This document shows, piece by piece, positions 22,548 through 33,629 of a stretch of 64,000 nucleotides of DNA. Position 1 is the stretch's first letter, and every line of letters begins with the position of its first letter. The DNA is taken from positions 8,819,089 through 8,883,088 of the forward strand of contig NC_134431.1 of the NCBI RefSeq assembly GCF_030867145.1. Reading direction: 5' to 3'. The notes beneath the pieces were generated by a model. That model worked only from the letters and a program-made list of their open reading frames with translations, ran no database searches and was not told the origin of the DNA. The DNA comes from Opisthocomus hoazin. Lineage: Eukaryota > Chordata > Aves > Opisthocomiformes > Opisthocomidae. A program made the translations under genes and the position numbers.

Positions 22548-25500
22548 CATACATATTTCTGCATCCATCCTATCATGCTGATCACATCTACCAGAGGGCT
22601 TTGAGGGTTGCTGATGACCAGCACCACCTCAACACTGGTCCTGCCCTTCCAGGTGAGCAGGGCAGGACTACACAGGATTTCTGTGACATCTGCTTGTTTC
22701 TGGCATTGAAGCTGGAATGACCCTCAAATATTTTTGCTCACTTTTAAAATCTCTCACTGTACCTACATATCTTGGGGCTTGCTAACTTCTGCCCACAGAA
22801 TGGGAGCAGCTTGACGGACACTTTGTATTTTTACCCCTCCACTCTCCCATAAAGATTTATTGTGACTCTTTGCCAAGAGATCTCCCTTTTCTCATGGGAC
22901 TTCCAAGCTTTCCCACGTCCAGATGGCTGGATCCAGGCCATCAGATTTCTGTCTGCCTAGACATGAAATTTCTCAGTTTTAACCACGGAGGCTCAGATGT
23001 TTGGAAGAACCATTTTGCTCAAAGCTGGACAAAGGCTGGAAAAGCAGAAAATGAGGACCTTGGAGTGCTCTTTTCTGCTTTATTCCTTAACCTTTACCTA
23101 AGGAAGACTGTGCTACCCTGCAAACACAGCTCACGAGCCCCTGCTCTGGCACACCAGGCAGGGATTGCAGAGCCTGTAGACATACCATCACTGCTGCCTT
23201 GTGCCAGACTTATCGTGGCGTCATCTGCTCCTCCTCTGTCTTGGACTCCACGTTTATTACAGCAAAATGTGCATGTTGGGGTCCTGTATGCGCTTGACCG
23301 TCCAAAAAGCAACCTCCTGCTTTTTGGATTGCTAACCCGAGGCTGAGCCAAGCACGTATGTGAGGTATAAAGGAATGGAAATCAAGAGCTCTGACTCCAA
23401 AAGCATTTGCCAGATGATATAAAGAACGGAGCTCCCTGGCCTCAGCCTGTGCCAGACGCTGCAAGAAGGAGCTGCAGTCCCCAAACTCACTTAGACACCC
23501 TGTCTGTCACAAGTGATGAGTTTTCTTGCTCCAAGAATGTAAAAGCCTGTGAGGAACCGTGCAGCTGGAGGTCCCAGCCAGACATGTTGTGTCGGTGTCA
23601 CAGCAACCCTGGGGAGCTGTGTTGTGCTGCAGAAGCTGGGAGAGGGTCGGGCTGGGAGATGGGCATGGCCATGCTTTTGGGATGAAGAAGCTCAGCAAGA
23701 AGAGCCAAAGGTGCCATGATGAGTGCACTGATGCCTCCTTCCCGTGCTGGGCCATCACACAAGGTTCTGAAGTGGAAAATGGGCAGCAAATAGCACAATA
23801 TCTTTATGGATAATCTGTGCACAGACAAAAAGGGAAGACCCCATGCTTGCAGTGCAGAGCCCATATCAAATCTTCCTTGTCTTTCAAGTGAAAAAGTCTG
23901 CTCTGCCGCCAGCCCCGTGCCCATGACCCACCTTGCCCATGACCTGGTACAAGCGTCGGTGCTCGTTGGTGTGTGTTTAGGGGGTCATCACCCCTCTGCT
24001 CCGGGTGTTAAGCAGAGTTCGTGTTGTTTCATGCTGGGATGTATTTCCCTGACTGCTGAGAGGTGATGGAGGGTGGGTCACTGGCCACAGCGGCCGCAGC
24101 AAGGGTTAGATGCAAATCCCGCCTTGTGCGAGCTGAATGTCAACAAGAAGTCCGTGAAGTCTCTTAAATGGTGGGCTAACCTGCCTGGCAGTGAATTATT
24201 CCTGCCTGAAGAGCTTGAAGCACGGCTGTAAACCCCAGAGAGCTTTCCACTGCCCAGCAGCCCAGCCACAGCACAGCCAAGGCTCGCAGTGCCGGGCAGG
24301 ATGAGTGGCACTGGGTGCCTCACCAGTGCCACCAGCTGATCCCTGCTCCGGTGGTGGGGAGCCGTCCCGGGGACTCCCACCAGGTTCCCCTTTGCTGGCA
24401 CTGGGGAAGGGGCTGGTGTGTCAGTGCGTGGTCTGGGTTCCTCAGCCAGGACACGTGTGGTGGGTGGACACCGGGATCACCGTCCCAGCAGGGCATGACT
24501 CCCTGATGTGCATGCGCTTTGATCTGCCAGGGACAAATGAGGGTGTTTAAAACACACTGGGAAAAAAACACATCTAGGAAGATATAGAAGGGAATCCAAT
24601 TCCAATCAAAGCCTTGGAAGGTCCAAACGCACGATCTGAAGTTTAACTGAACACACCCAAAATGGGAGAGATTCTCTCCACATCTCTCCCAGCGTGGACA
24701 TGTGCTTCGCTGGGGTATTTTCTCCCCTGACCAGGGGATGCACTGACATGTGGGTCCCTGAAAAATCTGGAACTGGGACACCTCGCCCGAAGACAGCTCT
24801 GGTCTGTGGGTACTCTGAGTGCTGGCAGCTCCACTGAGCCCCCGATCCCCAGCGTCCACCCTTTGAAGTACAGAGGGAGCTGGATGGGGGATTCCTGCAG
24901 CTCAGTAGCAGCAATGTCCGTCACTCGGGCTGTGTCCATGCAGCAACACAAAGCTCTGACCATGGCTGGTGCTGGCACATCTGTGTCAGCCTGACCTTGC
25001 CCACGAGCGATGGGGAGGGAATGGCAGTGGAGCTGGACACACGCCGGTACCTGGAGCACATACCTACGGGGACCTGGGCTTGTGGTGGCTGATAAGGACC
25101 ACGGCTGATAAGGTTCATGCTGTCGTGTCCTCCCCGCTGCTGCCAGCGAGATTCAACCAGCCTGTGCAGGCGAGCATGGTACAACCCAGCCTTCCCCTTG
25201 CTAACAGATGTGCCGGTGCCAGCTCCCGCTGAGGCACCTGGCAGGTCGGCGGGAGGTGCTCGGAGAAGGAAAGGACAGAGCCCATCTGCCCCGCGGCCGG
25301 CGTCTCGCAGGACAGCAAACACTGAGCTCACCGAGACCGCTGTTGCCTTTGGCACGTCCCTCTCCCCGCTCCACTTCCCTGGCAGACGCGGAGTGCAGTT
25401 CTAGCCCGGCGTCCCATCTGCTACCCGTGTGCTCACGTGCTGCTGCCGAACTGAGCCCGCCGGGGCGGCTGGGACCCCTGCACCCGGCCTTCCCTGCCTT

Positions 25501-28500
25501 GAAACCAGGGGAGGTGAGAGTCGTGCGGGGGCAGCCCCGGAGCCTCCCCCAGCATCTTCCCAGCACGCGTCCCAGAGCCAAGGGGACAGACGTCCCCAGG
25601 GGCTGCACACAGTTCCCAGCTGGACCCCTTTACAGCCCCGGTGCTTCCTTTTGGGCTTGTCAACATCCAGCTGCAGGCTCCTGGCTGAGAGAAAGGGAGG
25701 GTGGCATTGCCCCGGGGGCCATGTCAGAGCAGGGGGGCTGCTGGGTCAGGTTTGGGCAGGGGGGTGAGGAATGAGCCTAGCCCCATCCTTCTCATCTGGT
25801 ACTCAGCTCTTTCTAGTTTTTCCCTCCCCTTTTTCTTATTTCAGTATTTTCACCCACTTCTGGCATGGGTGGCTCACAATGTCTGCCATTAAACCTGCGA
25901 CAGCAGGTGGGAGAGACAAGGAGCCCTCAGGCTCTGTGAACAGCTGACGCCCATCTGGAGTAACTGGGATGAATGAAGGGTTATAAAGCTAGAGTAGCAG
26001 TAGTGGGAACAGGGCTGGTCTTCTACCTCAGACAAGAAAAGGACTTTCCTCTCTACCTGCTTTAGTGATGGAAAGGATGAGGTGTCTCTACGAGTTCATA
26101 GACCATGCTCAGGGGAAAACCTCCAGGTCTCCTCGCTGCAGTGTTTTTGTGTCTACTCACCTCCCGAAATGGTTCAGTAAATCAACAAGGCTCCCCTCTG
26201 TGCCTGTCGAAACCCCTCCAGCCGTCTCGCACAGATGACTGTTGAGGTGATGAGGAGGGTTAATTGCCTCTGACAAATATTTACCTGTTTCTCTGGGTTT
26301 ACAGAAACCTCACTCCAGACCCCGCTTTGAAGTGGAGTTCAAAGCCCCAGCAATGCTGACGTCTTGGGGAGAGAGAGCTCTCACTGGTGTGCAAAAATGC
26401 TGCTCTACAATGAGGGGAACCGTGTCCCTCGTCCTTGGAGAGCACTGAGCACAGCACTGGCATCCTCCATCATCTCACAGGGTCCTGCTCATCTCCCTGC
26501 ACCAGGGTAAGATCTGCTTTGCCAATTGTTTGGAGCCTACATTAAATAAACAGCCCAAAGAAAGGCCTTTTTTCCAGGAAAGTGGCAGAACATACTTCTC
26601 GTGGTTTTTTTTCCTAACCTCTGAATGGTGTCAAGAGATCGGGCTGAGTCGCACATCTGTGGTGGACTCATATTTTTAAAAAAATAGCTTGTTTGAACTG
26701 TACAAATAAACACTTGTGAAAATAATCCTGTTTCTTTAAGTGAAGCTGGTAAATGCTCTGATTTAGTTAAAGTGCTAGGATTTGGCTTTAATTTTATTTT
26801 TCACTAAATTTAAAGCTAGAGGGGGGGAAAAAATGTTGTTTATTCTCAGAAGAGGTAGAGTCCAGGCAGCAGGAGCACAGCCTTCATCACCCACCTCCTC
26901 CTCTGGCTGTTGGTGACACCCCCCCATGCACTGTTGACCACCCTCCATACCTTCCTTCCACTTGGTAAGACGCAGACTGGATCGCTGTATCTGGGGAGAT
27001 GCTCGGTTCCTGGCAGACTGGGATGTGCTACCTCGGCGAGAGCCGCCAGTCTGGTCTACTTCATGTCGGGAAACTGGGCCAGACCATAATGGACCAGTAA
27101 TGGTTCTGCCAACCTTTTGTGCCTGACAGTAAAATACCGTGAGATGCCTTGGAGAAGGGGCAGGAGCTCCCTAACAAGCACTTCAGGCTTGATCTGCTGT
27201 TCAGGAGCATTTGACGCCAATGGCAGCTCTTCAGCTGCGCCTGGTGGGACCCCGCAGGCACACCCAGCAAAGCGCATGCTCCCAAACTCCTGCAGAAGCT
27301 AAAGGGGAGAGAAAAGGGTGGGGGGAAAGGGCGACAAACCAGAGCCCAGGCACCAGCACAGCTCCGTGCTTCTCCTTTAGGCAAATTAATTTCTCCACTG
27401 CCCTAAACCCGGCGATGGCTGACGCGGGCGTTGCTCAACACGCTTCGCACTGACGCGTCCTCTCGCCTTGCTTTCTGCCCATCTTGTCTTTCCGTTGCCA
27501 CCCGAGGTTGGTGACCACACTGATAAACCCTGCGGCCTGGGGCGTCCTTGTTTCTTCTGCAGAAGGCTGAGACGTGGGGCAGCCCTGTGGTGAAAGAGCA
27601 TTGCAAGGCGAGTGGGAGGTGTCAAGCTTGCTGAGCACATGAAATATGTGGGTAAAAAACTGAACAAATAATTTGCAAACAAAATATTATATTAAACATC
27701 CAAATAAGACTGTGACAATTTTGAGTGTGCTGACTATTCAGCATACCCTTTGAACATCTTTCGTAATTATTATTTTTTATCTACAGAGCATTTCAGTAGT
27801 CATTATGGTCAGGACAAATCCAAATTGCATTTCCAGCCAATGCTTATATAATTAACCAAGCCAGTAAAGTACAGATTAAATATTATGCATGTGTATTTTT
27901 TAATTTTACACTTAGTATTTGTGATTATATATATATTTGACTGAAATAGCCACAGCTTATGTTATGTGGCTGGCTATAGCAGTTAGCCAGTCAAGAAACC
28001 AGGACTATTAACTGTCATCCCTGCAGCTAATCAACACAAAGTCACTTCCAAATTTTACACCTGAATATATGACTCTGGTCCTTTCCTGCAAACATATGAG
28101 CTAAAAATGCACCAGTAAAGTCAGAAAAGTTCATATTCCTGTATTTGAATGAATAAGCACAGACCATTTCCTTCCTGTATTTGATCAGTTCCAATAAACA
28201 GTAGTTTGTCTAAAAAAACCTGCAATATTTTTGTACAGTAGCTCAAGGGCCACCCAGCAAAGGGTTTCGTGGAAATCGTTGTTGTGAATGTTGCATGATG
28301 TTTAATCCATGACTGATAATCATTACAGAAAGGGAATAAATGGAAACAGCGAACAACACTTACAGCACATGGCTAACGGATAGGTTACTGGGACTGGGCA
28401 GGAGTTCCTTCCCAGTGCCCGTGCTGCTCAGAGCACTGCCCACTCGGCTGGCAGGGAAAAACCTACCCAGCAGCCACCCCTGAAAGATAATGCTGCAAGA

Positions 28501-28904
28501 ATCAAATTCATTCAAATACGCAGGTGTTGGGGCATGAGGATTTTCTTTGGCGAACACAGAAGGTGTGAATTATATACTGTGCAAAAAAAAGGAGAATGTT
28601 TCAGCAAGGAGCTGCACACGCAGCCACCACAGCTGCTCAAGGAAGTCAGGCAATTATAGATAAACACGATTAATTATTATGCCCAAGCGCATGTACACTT
28701 AGATACATGAATTATATGTTTTTTCCACGTGTAATCTCATCCCTGCTTCATCTGCTAATGGGCTGTTTAATTTGTATTGTAGGAAGAGTAACTATTTTAC
28801 ATCTTTGTGAACTCTGGTTGGTTTTTAAGCTCTTCAGACCGTTATTGTATCCCTCTGCAACCCCACAATTATCTCTGAAAGAAATTTAGGAAGGAGGAGA
28901 ACAG

Positions 28905-29045
28905 AACCTCTCTGGTATCCCACTCAGCGTGCGAGGATACAGAGGTTAAGGGACTTGCCTATGGCTGGAGAGGGAGTTTGTCAGAGCCACAAATTAAACC
29001 CAGCTCCTCCGAGTCTGTGCTCATCACAAGACCACTCTCTCCTCC
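28905..29045. repeat. MIR-like ancient SINE relic
   Basis: The text gatacagaggttaaggg, then acttgcc, then cagagccacaaattaaaccc, then gtctgtgctcatcacaagaccactc follows the order and spacing of the MIR core and 3' part (cagaggttaag, acttgcc, cagagc..g.attcaaaccc, then a tail ending in accactac). Divergence is high, as expected for an element this old. Confidence 0.6.
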
Positions 29046-29845
29046 AAATTAAAACCTGTCATTAGTCCGCTCTGCTGCAATCTGTCTGTGCGGAACAAGA
29101 AATGTAAATATTTTGTAGCAGTAGGTATTAATTTGTAGCATCAAGTTTGCACCACTGAAAACTGAATTGGTTCTTTATTATGCTTTGCCTCGTATCCCAA
29201 AATATTTTGATCTTTGGATATAACCACCAAATATGCTGAAAATTCCCTGCAGCTCAGACCATACTCTTCCTATTCATCTGAGGAGAGCTGGAGGGGAAAT
29301 GTGTGACCTGCAGAGGTTTTTAGGCCGGGTCCAGCGATGGTTCAGTCTGTACAAATTCCCTGGGGTTAATTTCCACACATTTTTCCAAAATTCTTGGGGT
29401 TTCAGGACTGGGAAAGACCTTTGCCATTTGTTTGGGCAGCCGCACAGGTGGTGAGTTACCATCTTCTCCCTTCTGTCTCTCGACTCAGCATCTCTGCTGT
29501 AAATAACACAGCATCCGCTCACAGGAGCGAGACTTAACCTTGGTTCTGCACAGACCAACGACAAGACCCAGGCTCATAGGAAGAGTATCCCTCTGCATCA
29601 GAGACAGGCAGCAAAGATCTAGGCCAGTGTGAAGGGAAGGGTGCTACGCCTCTGCCCCAGGCTGCCTTTCAAAGGCATCACTGACACAGGGCAAAAAAGC
29701 ACATTTTTTTTTTTCTTTGTTAAGCTGACAGTGACTAGAGAAGGCTGTAGAGCTGAAAGCACTAAAGTTGATGGACAGTGTCTCAGCAAAGGGCCAAAAC
29801 TATCTTAAACTTTAAGCTTAAGCTCCTATTAGGCAAAGAAAATAC

Positions 29846-29935
29846 AGCACAAATTATGCTTATGTAGCACCTCTCATGCAAACATCCCAGGACGCTCCAC
29901 AATCAAACTCAAACACAATCAATCATGGAGATGTG
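29846..29935. repeat. Possible ancient repeat fragment
   Basis: The text tatgtagcacctctcatgca, then catcccaggacgctccacaa resembles a widespread old amniote repeat motif (tagcacctttcat, then ggatctcaaagcgctttacaa). Only partial agreement, so tentative. Confidence 0.3.
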
Positions 29936-32900
29936 AGCAGCACTCACCAAGGAAAACAGAGAGCAGGGGAGGCTCGGCAAGAATGAGCGGCACGGCCGCC
30001 ACGAGCACCTGGCTTCCAAAGGGAAGGGCTGGGGGCTGGCGAGGGCCCCCCGGGCAGGCAGTGGTGGGTGAGCAGGGGCCAGCGGGGTGTGGGAATCGCT
30101 GTGAGGCAGGAGGACAAGCTGGGAAGAGAGGACGTCTCCCAGGGCCAAATGAGCCATGGCTGGTGGGGTAAGCCAGTCCTGCTGGGCAGCATGCTCGGGG
30201 GGGCACTGGCTGTGCCCCCAAAGCACTCCTCCCTGCCGTGTCGGCGTGCCTGTGAGACCCCTCCTGCGCCCAGGCACCCGTCAGAAACAAACCATTGCTT
30301 GTGGTTTGTAAAAATAAAAAATTGAGTAGCTTTTCTCTTCTCCTCCTCCAGGCATCTTTCCTTGGTTGCAACAGAGAGCAGTGGACCCAGAAATCCCACC
30401 AAAAAAAAGATTCCTATTTAGCACAGGCAAGAGACTTAGTTTGACTGTTTGGCCTGGGAATTCAGTTCAAACTTCTCAGTCCTGCTCTACAGCGAACCTC
30501 CAAACCTTTGCCAGTTTATTCTTCGGTGCCGGGAGGCTCACCTGCTCATGACAGCTGAAGTTTCTGCAGGGCTGAAGAATTAAACTTCAGTAACTCATCC
30601 CGCAAATGGCTTCCAGGCACATTCAACTTTTCAATAACAATCTCGCCTTCTTGTAACGTGCAGTGTTTCTGAGCATGTTTAGCAGGAAGAACTTGTGAAT
30701 TTGGGTCTCACAGCACTTACACCTGAGGCTGTGATGCTGCTGCAGCACATTCACACACAGCATCATCTTCTCAGCGTCGAGGGGACAGCAGACCACAGTG
30801 CAGCACCATGAGCCTGAGCAAAACGCCGCTGTCTTGCAAGAAGGTCTAAATTTCTCCACAGCTCATTTTAAGCACCCAAATTAGGCGTACAGTTGCCCTA
30901 GGCTCCTGACAAGGGTTCTAAGGTTGTCTCTCCACTGACGGTATGCTGAGACCAGGGTGACTCTGTTTCCTGATGATGATCCTCAGTTCTGTGGAAGGCA
31001 TCCATACCATAGTCCCACATCAGCAAGACAAACTTCTTTGCAATCAAAGAGATAAAGAGACAATTAACAGACTCATTGGAATGAGATAAATTAATTTTCT
31101 AAGCAACTAAATTATTTTAAATAATTAACAACTCATAGTGTCATTGTTCTTGCTCCAATGAACAGTGAAACACCTGATGCAACTGTATGACCAGGAAAGA
31201 TTTCCCCCAAACTGCCGCAGCTCGGGAGTAAGGATGCTCTCCCCGGGCGTGTTGGATCTTACTTCCAACCTCTGCTCAGGCAGCTGGGATCTCCACATCG
31301 CCTGTCACGGAGTAAGTGCCCTAAGCTCTGGGTGACTGGGCCTGCAGGGACGAGGCTCCCTAACCACTCTTCAGCTCTGAAAGTGGTTCTACACCCCCTA
31401 ACAAATGTACCCCTGCGTACTTTAAAGGCAAAATGTGATTTCTCAGTGAAAGAGAAACAATTTGTTTCGGGCCTTGCTTCAAATTGAACCAGAAAAAAAA
31501 GCCAACCCAATTTTTTTTTGTCAAATAATCTGGAATATTTCAGCTTGAGTCAGGCAGTGGTTTGGTGAGGTTAAGGAAAAAGATATGAAGAAGAGAAGGA
31601 CAGCCACATCTGCCATACCTGACAAATTAATTTAGTTTAGTGTGGTTTGTACCTGTCGCAGCTCAACCAGGTGTCTGTGAGAGCTCTTTGGGAACCTTCT
31701 GCAATCCCCCTAGAACAAACCCTACTCTCTGCTTACGAGTAAAAGCATTTTCTTCAGTTTTAAAAGACCTAAATTCTGCTTCTCTGATTCTTTACAGAGG
31801 AGCAGCAATCGGCACCTCAAAAGGACTGTTGGCCTTGGCTGGTGCACATGGCAGCAAATACACGGCCCAAAAGTAGAGATTTACTCTAAATCTGCAGGCC
31901 ACCTGGACCCAGCTGAGCTTTGCTGACTGCACTTTGGAGAATCGGCGATTTACAGAGATAATCCTCAGACATTTCAAGCTGGGCTGAAGATAGACAGATT
32001 TCCAGCCCATGCCATCAACTCCATTCATCTGGAACAGGTGCCAAGCTTATGAAATCCTCCTGCCGTGTGGTAGACTCCACAGCACGCTTCATTAGCAACC
32101 AGCCGAGCAGCTCGCCACCTCCCGCTCGCCGGCATTGCAAACAGTCTGGAGATCAGAGACCCAAACCTGGGAAGCAAAGGGGGTGAGGTTTCAAAGGCAG
32201 AGGGGGATTTAGGCAGACAATGCCGGACTCTGTCAAACCTGCTCCCAGCCCCTCTTATCCTCACTCGTTTGAGTGAACGCAGCTGTCTGTCTTTTCTAAT
32301 TCAGGGGTACAACGCTGTGGCTGGAAGTGCTAGACATGGCCGTGGCAGTCTTATTAAAAACAACACCTAATAAATTGCCAAATGCCATTTACCCTGGGTA
32401 ACCTGCTTAGCTGAAAGTCTCCATATCTACCGGAGCTGCTTTGATGTGTCCTCCTGCTCTTTCAGCCCAGATGTTGTCATAGATTTGCTGACGATGGCTG
32501 CAAGCCGGCTTTAAAACGCACTCTGGCAAGAAATACTTTCCCACCCTGTCTCAGAGAGGGTCTGTTTTTCCCGCCCCCCCACATTCAGAGTACTGAGGCC
32601 ATTGGGATGAATAAAGGCTCTTTGTTCATTCAGCCATTTCTCTCCTTGCCGACGTCTTTTTTATCTTTTTAAAACTCAGCTGAAATGAGTGGCAGCAGTT
32701 CAACAGATGAAATGGGTCTCAACTACCAGAGCGACGGCCAGTGCTTGGACACCACTTCCAGCTATAAAGATGGACAGTGAAAAGGCGCGGGAGCATGAAG
32801 AGAACCACAAATACCTTCTCCCTCTTTCTTAAGCCCCAGGAACAAAAGTAAAAATTCTGAGCGAGGAAATTCTCCGTTTTTCTCTTGACCATTGTGGCGA

Positions 32901-33456
32901 GGCGCTCTCTCTCAGAGCAGCTGGCACCTCTAGAAGCGGTGGGTGCTCATTTACGGGCCGAGGGGAAGCCGCCTCAGGCTGAGCTATGGGCGGACAGACC
33001 GATCCAACCGGTCCATCCAGCAGACGGGTACTGGAGGAACTCCTCCTCCCAGCGGGGTGCCACGCACCGGGACGGGCCGCCCGGGGAAGCAGGGCGGGCC
33101 GCGGGCTGGCCACGGGACGCGGTGCTGAGGGGCGCGGGCAGCGCGGTGCCCGCCGCCTCCGCCGGCCCCTCCGGCCCCGAGGGCTCTGCGGCTCCCTGCT
33201 GCGAGTGCTGCGGCCCGGGAGCAGCCGGCCCATCGGACGCAGAACGCAACCTGCGTTACGATCGCGACAGGCGACAGCGCTCCACGACAGCCCCCGAGCC
33301 GCTCCTCACACAGAGAGGCCCCGCCCCAACCCCCACGACACATGCGCACAGCCAGCCCGGCGGGCGCCGCCAGGGGGCGCCGGCGCGGCGCGGCGGGGGC
33401 GGTGCCGGCGCGTGACGCGGTACGGCGGCCGGGCGGGGCGGGCGGAGGCGGTGGCG

Positions 33457-33629
33457 ATGGAGCGGCTGGAGCGGTGCGGCCGGTGGCTGCGGGCCGGGCT
33501 GGCCGCCGGGCGGGTCCGCCGCCGCCTGCCCTGGCTGCTGCTCGCCATCGTCCTCCTCGGGTCCGCCCTCAAGGACGGCGACCTGGTGCCCGACACGCCA
33601 ATGCGGAACAAGCGCAACCCGCTCAACGT
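33457..33629 (+). CDS. FITM2: FITM2 coding exon 1
   Basis: 57 codons plus two bases, ending NKRNPLN and GT. Donor GTGAGG at 33,630-33,635. The frame also stays open far upstream because of the CpG island. The chosen ATG is the one at which FITM2-like protein begins. Confidence 0.93.

Larger units (their letters stand above)
22548..32880. other. Intergenic: R3HDML-FITM2 gap with AT-richer islands
   Basis: No gene recognised. From about 26,500 to 29,300 the DNA is clearly AT-richer than the rest of the left half and largely free of obvious repeats, apart from a MIR-like relic near 28,900-29,045. Similar moderately AT-rich unique text runs from 30,850 to 32,700. By position these are candidate conserved non-coding elements for HNF4A, R3HDML or FITM2, but conservation cannot be seen from one sequence. 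Confidence 0.4.
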
